A stretch of DNA of 64,000 bases from Lysobacterales bacterium (lineage in GTDB: Bacteria > Pseudomonadota > Gammaproteobacteria > Xanthomonadales > Ahniellaceae). Where the stretch lies: NCBI GenBank assembly GCA_016182785.1, contig JACPFU010000031.1, positions 33,163-97,162 of the forward strand, written 5' to 3'. A model generated the notes under the pieces. That model had not been told where the DNA came from and ran no database searches. It saw only the letters and a program-made list of their open reading frames with translations. Below, one piece after another: positions 27,945-38,774 of the stretch (positions within the stretch are counted from its first letter, which is position 1; the number at the start of each line of letters is the position of its first letter). Position numbers and translations under genes: made by a program.

Positions 27945-28532
27945 TCAGCGCGGCGGAAGCGCGCGTTGCGCGATGATCTGCTCGGCAACGTCGAGCACGG
28001 TGTTCGCGGGCAGCAGCGCGTCGATCACCGGCACCGTCGGCAGCGGTCGCTCGAAGCGGGCGAGCACGGCGTCGACCAGCGCCGGGGTGCGGTCGTCGGC
28101 CGGGTGGTAGCGGCCGGACTTGCGGTCGGCGCCGATGCGCGCCTTGGCGACTTCCGCGGGCAGGTCCAGCCAGATCGGCACCAGCACCAGATCGTACTTG
28201 GCAGCGATGCGCGCGACCCGATCCAGGTCGCCGCGGCTGGAGAAAGTCATGCCGTCGATCACCGTCGATTCGCCGAGGGCACCGTTCACCTCCACCGCCA
28301 GCAGCAGCGCGTGGAAGGCAGCGCGCTTCTCCGGCAGCGAGTGCGTGCACTGCGGGAACAGCGCGCGGGCGATCAGGTCGCGGTTGGCCAGGCGCAGGTC
28401 CAGGCGTTCCGCCAGCGCGTTGGCCAGCGTCGACTTGCCGGCGCCGGGCAGTCCGATCAATGCGACCACCAGCGGTCGCGGCCAGTGCGGATGGCGCGCG
28501 CGCGGCGCCTGGGGCAGTGGGGTCGCAGTCAT
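27945..28532 (-). CDS. P-loop AAA-type kinase (predicted small-molecule kinase)
   Basis: A 195-residue cytoplasmic P-loop protein with Walker A GLPGAGKST (about 27-35), a DGMTFSSRGDLDRV segment resembling the lid/substrate region of zeta-toxin-like and AAA_33 kinases, and a Walker-B-like hydrophobic strand YDLVLVPIWLDLP. Such proteins phosphorylate nucleotides, sugars or RNA ends; the substrate cannot be named. It is convergent with rapA, with 31 bases between stops, and divergent from the DUF502 gene. Confidence 0.75.
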   Translation of the reverse strand: MTATPLPQAPRARHPHWPRPLVVALIGLPGAGKSTLANALAERLDLRLANRDLIARALFPQCTHSLPEKRAAFHALLLAVEVNGALGESTVIDGMTFSSRGDLDRVARIAAKYDLVLVPIWLDLPAEVAKARIGADRKSGRYHPADDRTPALVDAVLARFERPLPTVPVIDALLPANTVLDVAEQIIAQRALPPR

Positions 28533-28611
28533 GGCGAGAGCATAGCGGCGCCTTGTGGCGCTGGTCAGCGACGCGTGTCACCGGCACACTCGCGCACCGC
28601 GAGGACCCGCC

Positions 28612-29274
28612 ATGATCCGACGACTGCTGCAGCGTTACTTCGTCCCCGGACTGCTCACCCTGATCCCGATCTGGCTGACCTGGATCGTGTTCAAGTTCGT
28701 GTTCCAGGCCCTGTCGATGGTGTCCTCGCCGTGGATCAAGGCAGTGTTCGATCCGCTGGCGCGCGCGCATCCGGCGCTGTTTGGCTGGCTGGCATCGTCG
28801 ACCACGCAGTTCCTGCTCGGCGTGTTGCTGACGCTGTCGCTGATCCTGTTCACCGGCTGGCTGAGCCGGCGCGTGATCGGCAAGCGCCTGCTGTTGCTGT
28901 TCGAGCAGACGCTGGAGCGGGTGCCGCTGGCGAAGACCATCTACGGCGGCACCAAGCAGTTGCTGGAAGCGCTGCAGACCAAGCCCGACGGCACCCAGCG
29001 CGTGGTGCTGATCGACTTCCCGTCGCCGGAGATGAAGACCATCGGTCTGGTCACGCGCGTGCTGCGCGATGCGCGCACCGGCCAGGAAATGGCGGCCGTG
29101 TACGTGCCGACGACACCGAACCCGACCTCGGGTTACCTGGAGATCGTGCCGGTATCGAAGCTGACGCCGACCGACTGGAGCGTCGACCAGGCGATGGCCT
29201 TCATCATCTCCGGCGGGGCCAAGTCGCCGGAGACGCTGCGCTTCTATCGCGACGACGAAACGCCGATCCGCTGA
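28612..29274 (+). CDS. DUF502 family inner-membrane protein
   Basis: A 220-residue protein with the DUF502 opening RRLLQRYFVPGLLTLIPIWLT, a second hydrophobic segment about 60-85, and the conserved GWLSRRVIGKRLLLLFEQTL, then RVPLAKTIYGGTKQLLEAL. The C-terminal half is soluble and ends in the motif SGGAKSPETLRF. Function unknown; the family is widespread in Proteobacteria and plants. GAGG eight bases before ATG 28612 supports this start. Confidence 0.85.
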   Translation: MIRRLLQRYFVPGLLTLIPIWLTWIVFKFVFQALSMVSSPWIKAVFDPLARAHPALFGWLASSTTQFLLGVLLTLSLILFTGWLSRRVIGKRLLLLFEQTLERVPLAKTIYGGTKQLLEALQTKPDGTQRVVLIDFPSPEMKTIGLVTRVLRDARTGQEMAAVYVPTTPNPTSGYLEIVPVSKLTPTDWSVDQAMAFIISGGAKSPETLRFYRDDETPIR

Positions 29275-29304
29275 ACTCCGCTGTCCATACCCGAGGTATC
29301 GCCG

Positions 29305-31053
29305 ATGCGCCTGATCCTGGCCCTGCTGCTGCTCGCCACCACCGCCGTCCACGGCAAACGCCTGCAGACGCCGGCCGAGGCCGATGGCCTGCTGCAGACG
29401 CCGGATGCGGCGACGACCTTTGCCTTTCTCGACCGCCTCGATGCCGCGAGCGATCGCATCGAGGTGCGCCGCTTCGGCACCACGCCCGAAGGCCGTGCGC
29501 TGCGCGTCGTGATCGCCGGCGAGGTCCGTCCGGATCGGGCGCTGGTGTTCGTGCAGGCCGGCATCCACGCCGGCGAGATCGAGGGCAAGGACGCCGGGCT
29601 GATGCTGCTTGCCGCGATCGCCGCGAACGATCGTCGTGCGCGGCGCTGGCTGGAGCATGCGACGCTGGTGTTCGTGCCGATCCTCAACCTCGATGGCCAC
29701 GAGCGCCGCTCGCGTTTCAACCGCATCAACCAGAACGGCCCGGTCGAGATGGGCTGGCGTGGCACCGGCCAGCGCCTGAACCTCAACCGCGACTACCTCA
29801 AGGCCGACGCGCCGGAGATGCGCGCGTTGCTGGCGCTGATCAACGAAGTGAACCCGGACATCCTGATCGACAGCCACACCACCAATGGCGCCGACTACCA
29901 ATACGACCTGACCTGGTCGATGGACGACACCGTGGTCCAGCACCCGCGCTTGCGCGCGTGGCAGGAGCAAGCGCTGGTCGGGCGCGTGCAGTCGCGCCTG
30001 GAACGGCAGGGACACCTGGTCGCGCCCTACATCGAATTGAACGATCCCACCGATCCGCGAAAGGGCTTCACCAATTTCGGCGCCAGCCCGCGTTATTCCA
30101 CCGGCTATGCGGTTGCGCGCGGGCGTGTCGGCCTGCTGCTGGAGACGCACATGCTGAAGCCGTATCCGGTGCGTGTGCGCGCGACCCTGGATGTGCTCAG
30201 CGCGATCCTCGACGACATCGCCGCGCATCCGGGCGAGTTGCGCGCGGCGACGCGGCAGGTCGATGCCGACACCGTTGCGCGTGCCGCGGACGCGGGCGCC
30301 AGCGTGCCGGTCCAGGTCGAGAACGCCGGCATCGCCGAGGACTTCGCGTTCAAGGGGTACGCCTTCACGATCACGCAGAGCGAGGTCAGCGGCGGTCCCT
30401 GGATCCGCTACGACCCGGGCCAGCCGAAGACGTTCACCGTGCCGTTCTACCGCAAGGTCAAGGTCGCGCAGGCGCTGAAGCCGGCTGCGGCGTATGCGAT
30501 TCCGCAGCAATGGACCGCACTCGTCGAGCGTCTGCGCGTGCACGGCGTGCGACTGCAACGCATTGCGCACGACGCGCGCGTGCCGGCCGAGGTGTCGCTG
30601 GTGTCGAAGCCGCAGTTCGCGCCGGCCTCGTTCGAGGGTCGCGTCGCCCTCACCGCGTTCGAGCACCGCCGCGAAATGCGCGAGATGCCGCTTCGCGCCG
30701 GCGACTGGCTGGTGCCGATGGACCAGCCGCTGGCCAACGTCGCGCTGCACATCCTGGAACCGGATGCACCGGATTCGGCGCTGCGCTGGGGCGATTTCAA
30801 CATCGTGTTCGAGCAGCGCGAATACGCCGATGGCCGCGTCGCCGAGCAGCTGGCGCGCGACCTGATGGCCGCAGACCCGAAGCTCAAGGCCGAGTTCGAG
30901 GCCAAGCTCGCCGCAGAACCCGAGTTCGCGAAGAACCCGTACGCGCGCCTGAACTGGTTCTACCTCCGCTCCGACTGGCGCGAACGCGACCTCGGTCTGT
31001 ATCCGGTGTTGCGCGTTGATGCGGCTACGTCGACGGCGCTGCGCTCGAAGTGA
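29305..31053 (+). CDS. Exported M14-family zinc carboxypeptidase
   Basis: A 582-residue secreted metallopeptidase. After a signal peptide (about 1-17), the M14 zinc ligands H88 and E91 (GIHAGEIEG) and H191 (DSHTTNG) are present, with the substrate-binding pair N161-R162 (LNLNRDYLK) and catalytic E280 (LLLETHML). All key residues are kept, so it should remove C-terminal residues from peptides. The C-terminal 270 residues form an additional beta-rich region as in other bacterial M14 proteins of this length. It follows the DUF502 gene by 30 bases and may be cotranscribed. Confidence 0.88.
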   Translation: MRLILALLLLATTAVHGKRLQTPAEADGLLQTPDAATTFAFLDRLDAASDRIEVRRFGTTPEGRALRVVIAGEVRPDRALVFVQAGIHAGEIEGKDAGLMLLAAIAANDRRARRWLEHATLVFVPILNLDGHERRSRFNRINQNGPVEMGWRGTGQRLNLNRDYLKADAPEMRALLALINEVNPDILIDSHTTNGADYQYDLTWSMDDTVVQHPRLRAWQEQALVGRVQSRLERQGHLVAPYIELNDPTDPRKGFTNFGASPRYSTGYAVARGRVGLLLETHMLKPYPVRVRATLDVLSAILDDIAAHPGELRAATRQVDADTVARAADAGASVPVQVENAGIAEDFAFKGYAFTITQSEVSGGPWIRYDPGQPKTFTVPFYRKVKVAQALKPAAAYAIPQQWTALVERLRVHGVRLQRIAHDARVPAEVSLVSKPQFAPASFEGRVALTAFEHRREMREMPLRAGDWLVPMDQPLANVALHILEPDAPDSALRWGDFNIVFEQREYADGRVAEQLARDLMAADPKLKAEFEAKLAAEPEFAKNPYARLNWFYLRSDWRERDLGLYPVLRVDAATSTALRSK

Positions 31054-31083
31054 CCGCGAGAACTCGACTACGGCTGAAATGAG

Positions 31084-31968
31084 ATGCGACTGGACGATGG
31101 GGTGTTCACACCAATTCGAGGAGACACAGAAGTGGTCTCGGATGGCCGCGTCTGGATACCGTCGTCCGCAAAATCCCTGATTCAAGAACTCCAAGGGATA
31201 CGCGAGCGTGCATTTGCTCAGGACCACCTGGCGCTCTTCCGGGGGCACGCCGATTTCAACTGGTGTCTGGATTCCACGATTGCCAGAACAATCAAAGAAG
31301 TCATTTTCGGATTCAGACCGGGCGAGATACCCACCGACGATTGTGCATCGGATCGGTTTTTCGCGCAGACGCTTTATGGTGCGTTCTTATTCAAGTGCGG
31401 AGGCGCGGGGCGTCCAAGTCACGAGTTGATGGCACTCGCTGAAAGCGATGATGGTATCGATCCGTGGTTTGAATGGATGAAGCACCAGCAACAGTTCCCG
31501 GACAAAGATCACCGAACGCTCAAGGGGAGCTTTCTCATCGACTGGACCGTGAGCGAGAGCGTCGCGTCGTGGTTTGCGACTGCCGCCAAGACACCGAACT
31601 GTCCCGCAGCAGTGCTTGTGGCGGATGTCAGTGCGTCGGGCTCGGTGCATGCCACTGGGAAGTTGCGGAGCACGTTGGACGCAATGGAGCAACATGACTG
31701 GCTAGAGAGGGCGTTTCCCGGGCTGCCGCTCCTGTTCTGCCCTCCCAAGCAGACGCTCATGGCCAGAGCCAACGCTCAACAGGCGCGGTATCTGGCCCAA
31801 ATGGATCTGCGATGGCCGATCGACCACGTTTGGCGAGCGAAGGAAGCCGAAATCGGGAAACGGATCTACATCAAAGTGAAGATCAAGCCTTCGCTCCGTT
31901 CACGCGTGCGGAAGGAACTGAAGGCTCTTGGGATAACAGAGGCGACAATTCTGCCCGACTGTGCATGA
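31084..31968 (+). CDS. FRG-domain protein, probable horizontally acquired gene
   Basis: A 294-residue soluble protein with an FRG domain: LALFRGHADFNWCLDSTIAR (about 49-68) matches the defining fRGq-xxx-W-x-L-xP-x-R pattern. Further on, KHQQQFPDKDHRTLKGSFLIDWTVSESVASWFA resembles the H-Q-G-x-T-x-LLDWT segment, with the D-W-T kept. FRG domains occur in proteins of unknown activity, several near phage-defence loci. GC content and codon use are clearly lower than in surrounding genes (many AAA, ATT, GAT and TTC/TTT codons). It lies 30 bases after an unrelated peptidase gene and just before disrupted sequence, which favours lateral arrival. Confidence 0.72.
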   Translation: MRLDDGVFTPIRGDTEVVSDGRVWIPSSAKSLIQELQGIRERAFAQDHLALFRGHADFNWCLDSTIARTIKEVIFGFRPGEIPTDDCASDRFFAQTLYGAFLFKCGGAGRPSHELMALAESDDGIDPWFEWMKHQQQFPDKDHRTLKGSFLIDWTVSESVASWFATAAKTPNCPAAVLVADVSASGSVHATGKLRSTLDAMEQHDWLERAFPGLPLLFCPPKQTLMARANAQQARYLAQMDLRWPIDHVWRAKEAEIGKRIYIKVKIKPSLRSRVRKELKALGITEATILPDCA

Positions 31969-32060
31969 AGCGGGCACTCAATCCCGTTCGCGCTCGTGTT
32001 GTGCTGAGGGAGTCGAGTCTGAAGTCGCCTTGGTCGTGGGCAGGGTGTAGGCGTCAATTG
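31964..32060 (+). pseudogene. Possible remnant of a REP-associated (Y1/RAYT) transposase C-terminus
   Basis: Read on the plus strand, the frame gives LNPVRARVVLRESSLKSPWS, then WAG. IS200/RAYT transposases carry LNPVRAxxV followed about 11-13 residues later by (P/Y)WSS near their C-terminus, so this resembles a small tail fragment. No catalytic tyrosine or HUH motif is present. The same bases are also the antisense of the end of the broken gene on the other strand, so this could be chance. Confidence 0.35.
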
Positions 32061-32485
32061 CAATCACATCCTCTGTTGGCGGTGCCGGGCCGGCGGGCGC
32101 ATCCACTCCTGCGCGCCAGCGGCGGTGACGGATCTCTGCGGCGATGCCGTTCACGTGCTCGACGAAGGCGGCACCTTCGCGTTGCTCGGAAGCGTACGCC
32201 CAGCCGCTTAGTCCCCGGGGTCCTGGGCGATGCGGTCGAGGTGAATTCGAAATCGTCGGGGCGGATGCTGATGCACGACATCAGACCGAGGAACCCGTGG
32301 CCAAACTCGATGCGGCCGACGTGCGCGAGTGGCAATGCGATGCGCTTCGGTGCGGACAGGCTGAGTCCGAACATCAAGTCCCTGTGCTGAAATTCGAGCA
32401 CGATCTCGCCGCCGTCGGTGCGCAGGATGCCTTCGAGTTTGCCGAAGCCGCCCCGTGATTCTGTGTTGACAGCGATGAAGCGCAC
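31978..32485 (-). pseudogene. Hypothetical gene interrupted by a frameshift
   Basis: From ATG 32485 the protein reads MRFIAVNTESRGGFGKLEGI and so on through HVGRIEFGHGFLGLMSCISI to KRLGVRFRAT, then turns into an arginine-rich shadow. In another frame the sensible sequence resumes as EGAAFVEHVNGIAAEIRHRR and continues to a stop at 31978. One extra base or two missing bases near 32176-32182 would restore a protein of about 168 residues. It may be a true pseudogene or an assembly error. I recognise no family; the first half is beta-rich and soluble. Confidence 0.65.
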
Positions 32486-32558
32486 GTATGGGCTCGCGAC
32501 CGGTCCACGCGAGCAAGACTAGCGAATTGCCGCTTGTCGATGAAAGGTCGCTATCAGA

Positions 32559-34445
<1,887 letters not shown>

Positions 34446-34609
34446 CGGGATTCCGCGTCGGTAATGGCCGCGGCCATGACGGAAGTCACGACCGGGCTGG
34501 ACAGCCGCGCACGTTATCATGCGCGGTCGCTACGCGGACCCGATCGGCGACGCTGCAAGCTGGCGCTGTCGGGCTCGCACACGGTTTCCTTCTTGCATTG
34601 GATGGCAAC

Positions 34610-35701
34610 ATGAAACGTCGATTGAGCCTGGCCGCGGCGAGCGCGGCCGTCGTCCTGGCGTTGTCGGCCTGCGGCGGCAAGGGTGCGGATGCGAGCGCCA
34701 GTCCCGCAGCGGCGGGCAGCGCAGCGCTGGCGGTCGGACTGGTGCAGGTGGCGGCTGCGCCGATCATGGACGCGGTCACCGTGTCCGGGCAGGTCGCGGC
34801 CTGGCAGGAGATGCCGCTCGGGGTGGAACTCAGCGGCCTGCGCGTGGCCGAAGTGCGGGTCGAGGTCGGCGCCCGCGTGCGTCGCGGCGACGTGCTGCTG
34901 ACGCTCGACGCGCGCACCCTCGACAGCGAGTTGCAGGTGGCCGAGGCGGCCGCGAACGAGGCGCGCGCCGGCGTGCTGCTGGCGAAGACGCAGCTCGATC
35001 GCGGCGATGCGCTCAAGGCACAGAAGCTGATCAGCCTCTCCGACCACGACCAGTTGCGTGCGGCGATGGTGCAGGCCGAGGCGCGTGCGCAGACCACGGC
35101 GGCGCAACTCGACGCCGCCCGCTTGCGCCGCGACTTCGCGGTGCTGCGCGCGCCCGCCGACGGCGTGATCGCCTCGCGCCAGGCCGAGCCGGGCCTGGTC
35201 GTCGGAGCCGGCGCGACGCTGCTCGGGCTGATCCGCGACGGTCGCCTGGAATGGCGCGCGGAACTCGACGAGTCCGACCTGCTGCGGGTGCGACCCGGTG
35301 CGGAGGTGGTGGTGCGCGTGCGCGACGGCAGCGAAGTGGCCGGACGCGTACGTGCGGTGACGCCGGTGCTGGCGCGCGAAACCCGCACCGCGACGGTGTA
35401 TGTCGATCTGCCCGAGCCTGGCGGGCTGCGCGCCGGCATGTTCGCCGAGGGCCGCATCCGGCTCGGCAGCGACGAGGTGCTGCAGGTGCCGCTGAGTGCG
35501 GTGGTGCGCCGCGATGGCTACGCCTACGTGTTCGTGCTCAAGGGCCGCGACCAGGTCGAGCGGCGCCGCGTCGAGCTCGGACGCATCGATGGCGAACAGG
35601 TCGAGGTGCGCACCGGGCTCGCTGCCGGCGAGCGCGTGGTGCGCAGCGGCGGTGCCTTCCTCGCCGACGGCGATCGCGTGCGCATCGCGGACGGAGACTG
35701 A
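34610..35701 (+). CDS. RND efflux system periplasmic adaptor lipoprotein
   Basis: Membrane-fusion protein linking an RND pump to an outer-membrane channel; 363 residues. Lipobox LSAC gives a lipidated C21. A lipoyl/barrel-sandwich region is split by an alpha-helical hairpin (about 95-165, many Ala/Glu/Gln), followed by beta-barrel segments (FAVLRAPADGVIASRQAEPG, PLSAVVRRDGYAYVFVLKG). It begins 164 bases from the divergent uup start and ends one base before the pump gene, so the two are cotranscribed. No outer-membrane factor gene is adjacent; a shared TolC-like protein must be elsewhere. Confidence 0.9.
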   Translation: MKRRLSLAAASAAVVLALSACGGKGADASASPAAAGSAALAVGLVQVAAAPIMDAVTVSGQVAAWQEMPLGVELSGLRVAEVRVEVGARVRRGDVLLTLDARTLDSELQVAEAAANEARAGVLLAKTQLDRGDALKAQKLISLSDHDQLRAAMVQAEARAQTTAAQLDAARLRRDFAVLRAPADGVIASRQAEPGLVVGAGATLLGLIRDGRLEWRAELDESDLLRVRPGAEVVVRVRDGSEVAGRVRAVTPVLARETRTATVYVDLPEPGGLRAGMFAEGRIRLGSDEVLQVPLSAVVRRDGYAYVFVLKGRDQVERRRVELGRIDGEQVEVRTGLAAGERVVRSGGAFLADGDRVRIADGD

Positions 35702-35702
35702 C

Positions 35703-38700
35703 ATGTTCAACCTCTCTGCCTGGGCGATCCGGCGGCCGCTGCCGGCGCTGATGATCTTCTTCGTGCTGTGCGTGGCCGGACTGTGGGGCTTCTCGAAGCT
35801 GCCGGTGTCGCGCTTCCCGGACATCAGCTTCCCGATGGTCGCGGTCACCATCCAGCTGCCGGGCGCGGCGCCGAGCCAGCTCGAGACCGAGGTGACGCGC
35901 AAGGTCGAGGACGCGGTGGCGACGATCACCGGGGTCAAGCGCGTCATGTCCAATGTCTACGAGGGCGTGACCACCACCTCGATCGAGTTCCTGCTCGAGA
36001 CCGACCTGCAGTCGGCGCTCGACGACGTGCGCGACGCCGTCACCCGCATCCGCATGGACCTGCCGCCGGACATCGAGGAGCCGGTGGTGCAGAAGATCGA
36101 GATCGTCGGCGGCGTGCTGCTGACCTACGCGGTCGAGTCGGCGCGCATGCCGCCGGATGAACTGTCCTGGTTTGTCGATCGCGTGGTCACGCGCGCGCTC
36201 TACGGCATCCGCGGCGTGGCCACGGTCAAGCGCATCGGCGGCATCGAGCGCGAGGTGCGCATCGACCTCGACCCGCAGGCGCTCAACGCCTACGGCATCA
36301 CCGCCGGGCAGGTGTCGCAGCAGCTCGCGCGCATCCAGGTCGAGCGCCCGGGCGGGCGCATGGAATGGGCCGGGGCCGAACAGGTCGTGCGCACCGTCGG
36401 CACGGTGGCCGACGTCGATGCGCTGCGTGCCTATTCGATCAGCCTGCCGGACGGCCGCGCGTTGCGCCTGGACGCGATCGCGCGCGTGCGCGACGCCGCT
36501 GCCGAGACCAGCCAGATCGCGCTGCTCGACGGCAAGCCGGTGATCGGCTTCGACCTGACGCGGTCGCGCGGCAGCAGCGAAGTCGACGTTGCGCGCCAGG
36601 TGCGCACGATGCTTGCCGATCTGGAGCGGCAACACCCCGGCGTGCGCTTCGTCAAGGTCAACTCCACGGTCGAGGAAGCCGAACGCTCCTACGCCTCGTC
36701 GATGACCATGTTGTGGGAGGGCGCGTTGCTGGCGCTGGTCGTGGTGTTTCTGTTCCTGCGCGACTGGCGCGCGACCTGGGTCAGCGCGGTGGCGCTGCCG
36801 CTGTCGATCATTCCGACCTTCGCGGTGATGCACTGGTTCGGCTTCAGCCTGAACCTGATCACGCTGCTGGCGCTGTCGGTGGTGGTCGGCATCCTGGTCG
36901 ACGACGCCATCGTCGAGGTCGAGAACATTGTCCGCCACCTGCGCATGGGCAAGCCGCCGCTGGTCGCCGCGCGCGACGCCGCCGACGAGATCGGCATCGC
37001 CGTGATCGCCACTTCGCTGACGCTGGCGGCGGTGTTCGTGCCGGTCGCGTTCATGCCCGGCGTCGCCGGCAAGTTCTTCCGCGAGTTCGGCTGGACCGCG
37101 GCGACGGCGGTGCTGTTCTCGCTGCTGGTGGCGCGGCTGCTGACGCCGATGATGGCCGCCTACCAGATGCGCGCCGGCGCCGTGCACGAACACGACAGCC
37201 GGTTGATGCGCTGGTACCTCGGTTGGGTCGATGCGGCGCTGCGCCATCGCTGGCGCACGCTGGTCGCGGCGACGGCACTGTTCGTGGCTTCGCTCGCGAT
37301 CGTGCCGCTGATCCCGACCACCTTCATTCCAAGCTCCGACATCGGTCGCAGCAACCTCAACCTGGAGCTGCCGCCGGGCGCGCCGATCGAGCAGACGCAC
37401 GCGCTCGCCGAACGCGCCCGCGCGCTGCTCGCGGCGATCCCGGAGTTGCGCCAGGTGTACTCGTCGATCGGCGCCGTGGTCGATATCGGCGACCCGACCA
37501 AGACCGGCATCGGCGAGGCGCGCAAGGCCACGCTGATCCTCGACTGGGGCGAGGCCGGCACGCGCAAGCGCGGCCAGAAGCAGCTCGAAGCCGAGGTGCG
37601 CCAGCGCCTGCGCGGGCTGGCCGGGGCGCGCGTGAGCTTCCTCAGCACCGAGCCCGGGGAACTGATGCAGTTGGTGCTGTCGGGCGACGACAGCAAGCTG
37701 CTGGCCGAAGCCGCCGCGGGGCTGGAACGCGAACTGCGCACCCTGCCCGGGCTCGGCAGCATCACCTCGACCGCGGCGCTGCTGCGGCCCGAGATCGTGA
37801 TCGTGCCGGACCCGGCGCGCGCCGCCGATCTCGGCGTTGCCACCGCCGACATCGCCGAGGCCGCGCGCATCGCCACCGCCGGCGACTTCACCCAGCGCCT
37901 GGCCAAGCTCAACCTGCCCGAGCGCCAGGTGCCGATCCGCGTCGGACTGGAAACCTCGGCGCTGGCGAACGAGGCGCTGATCGCCTCGCTGCGCGTACCC
38001 GGGCGGCATGGGCCGGTGCCGTTGTCGGCAGTCGCGGAGATCCGCCTCGACAGCGGGCCGGCGCAGATCGACCGCTACCAGCGCAGCCGCAACGTGACCC
38101 TGACCGCCGAACTCAACGGCCGTCCGCTCGGCGAGGTGATGGCCGAGGTCGAGCGCTTGCCCAGCGTGGCGCGGCTGCCGGCCGGGGTGAGTTTCCTCAA
38201 CACCGGTGATGCCGAGGTGTTCGTGGAACTGTTCGTCGGATTCCTGATGGCCATGGTCGCCGGCATCGCCTGCATCTACATGGTGCTGCTGCTGCTGTTC
38301 AACAGCGCGCTGCAGCCGCTGACCATCCTGACCGCGGTGCCGCTGTCCGCCGGCGGCTCGTTCGGCATGCTGTTGCTGACGCAGAACTACCTGTCGCTGC
38401 CGGCGCTGATCGGATTGCTGATGATGATCGGCATCGCCACCAAGAACTCGATCCTGCTGGTCGACTACGCGGTGATGGCCGAGGACGAGCACGGACTGAG
38501 CCAGCACGACGCATTGGTCGACGCCTGTCGCAAGCGCGCGCAGCCGGTGCTGATGACGACCATCGCGATGGGTGCGGGCATGCTGCCGATCGTGTTCGGC
38601 TTCAGCGCCGATGCCAGTTTCCGCACGCCGATGGCGCTGGCGGTGATCGGCGGACTGATCACCTCGACGCTGCTCAGCCTGATCGTGGTGCCGGCCGCCT

Positions 38701-38765
38701 ACACCGTGGTCGACGACCTCGCGGCGCGCCTGGGACGGCGACGTCCGGTTGCGGCTGCGGCCTGA
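35703..38765 (+). CDS. RND efflux pump, inner-membrane permease subunit
   Basis: Proton-driven RND transporter of 1020 residues. It begins MFNLSAWAIRRPLPALMIFF and has 12 membrane spans in two symmetrical halves with two large periplasmic loops. The proton-relay Asp pair is intact in VVGILVDDAIVEVENIVRHL, and TM10-11 carry MMIGIATKNSILLVDYA. This fits the HAE family (hydrophobic/amphiphilic drugs) rather than metal-ion RND, which would have a different TM4 motif. The substrate cannot be predicted. The start is one base after the adaptor stop. The convergent next gene begins after nine bases. Confidence 0.93.
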   Translation: MFNLSAWAIRRPLPALMIFFVLCVAGLWGFSKLPVSRFPDISFPMVAVTIQLPGAAPSQLETEVTRKVEDAVATITGVKRVMSNVYEGVTTTSIEFLLETDLQSALDDVRDAVTRIRMDLPPDIEEPVVQKIEIVGGVLLTYAVESARMPPDELSWFVDRVVTRALYGIRGVATVKRIGGIEREVRIDLDPQALNAYGITAGQVSQQLARIQVERPGGRMEWAGAEQVVRTVGTVADVDALRAYSISLPDGRALRLDAIARVRDAAAETSQIALLDGKPVIGFDLTRSRGSSEVDVARQVRTMLADLERQHPGVRFVKVNSTVEEAERSYASSMTMLWEGALLALVVVFLFLRDWRATWVSAVALPLSIIPTFAVMHWFGFSLNLITLLALSVVVGILVDDAIVEVENIVRHLRMGKPPLVAARDAADEIGIAVIATSLTLAAVFVPVAFMPGVAGKFFREFGWTAATAVLFSLLVARLLTPMMAAYQMRAGAVHEHDSRLMRWYLGWVDAALRHRWRTLVAATALFVASLAIVPLIPTTFIPSSDIGRSNLNLELPPGAPIEQTHALAERARALLAAIPELRQVYSSIGAVVDIGDPTKTGIGEARKATLILDWGEAGTRKRGQKQLEAEVRQRLRGLAGARVSFLSTEPGELMQLVLSGDDSKLLAEAAAGLERELRTLPGLGSITSTAALLRPEIVIVPDPARAADLGVATADIAEAARIATAGDFTQRLAKLNLPERQVPIRVGLETSALANEALIASLRVPGRHGPVPLSAVAEIRLDSGPAQIDRYQRSRNVTLTAELNGRPLGEVMAEVERLPSVARLPAGVSFLNTGDAEVFVELFVGFLMAMVAGIACIYMVLLLLFNSALQPLTILTAVPLSAGGSFGMLLLTQNYLSLPALIGLLMMIGIATKNSILLVDYAVMAEDEHGLSQHDALVDACRKRAQPVLMTTIAMGAGMLPIVFGFSADASFRTPMALAVIGGLITSTLLSLIVVPAAYTVVDDLAARLGRRRPVAAAA

Positions 38766-38774
38766 GGCCGGCGT

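Noticed and set aside
24086..27988. 1300-codon open frame antisense to apaH and rapA
   Set aside because: Composition is a shadow of the plus-strand genes; it spans two unrelated real genes and their promoter, and shows no domain motif.
27966..31019. 1017-codon plus-strand frame across several genes
   Set aside because: It runs through antisense and out-of-frame parts of established genes and is very rich in Arg/Pro/Gly.
27334..31248. 1304-codon minus-strand frame covering the kinase, DUF502 and M14 genes
   Set aside because: A GC-driven artefact; the real minus-strand gene inside this area is the 195-residue P-loop protein in its own start-to-stop unit.
34498..34520. TGGACA ... TATCAT as a promoter for the RND operon
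   Set aside because: The spacer is only 11 bases, too short for sigma-70.
35538..38507. 989-codon minus-strand frame opposite the RND pump
   Set aside because: Arg/Gln/His-rich shadow; the plus strand encodes a full-length RND permease.
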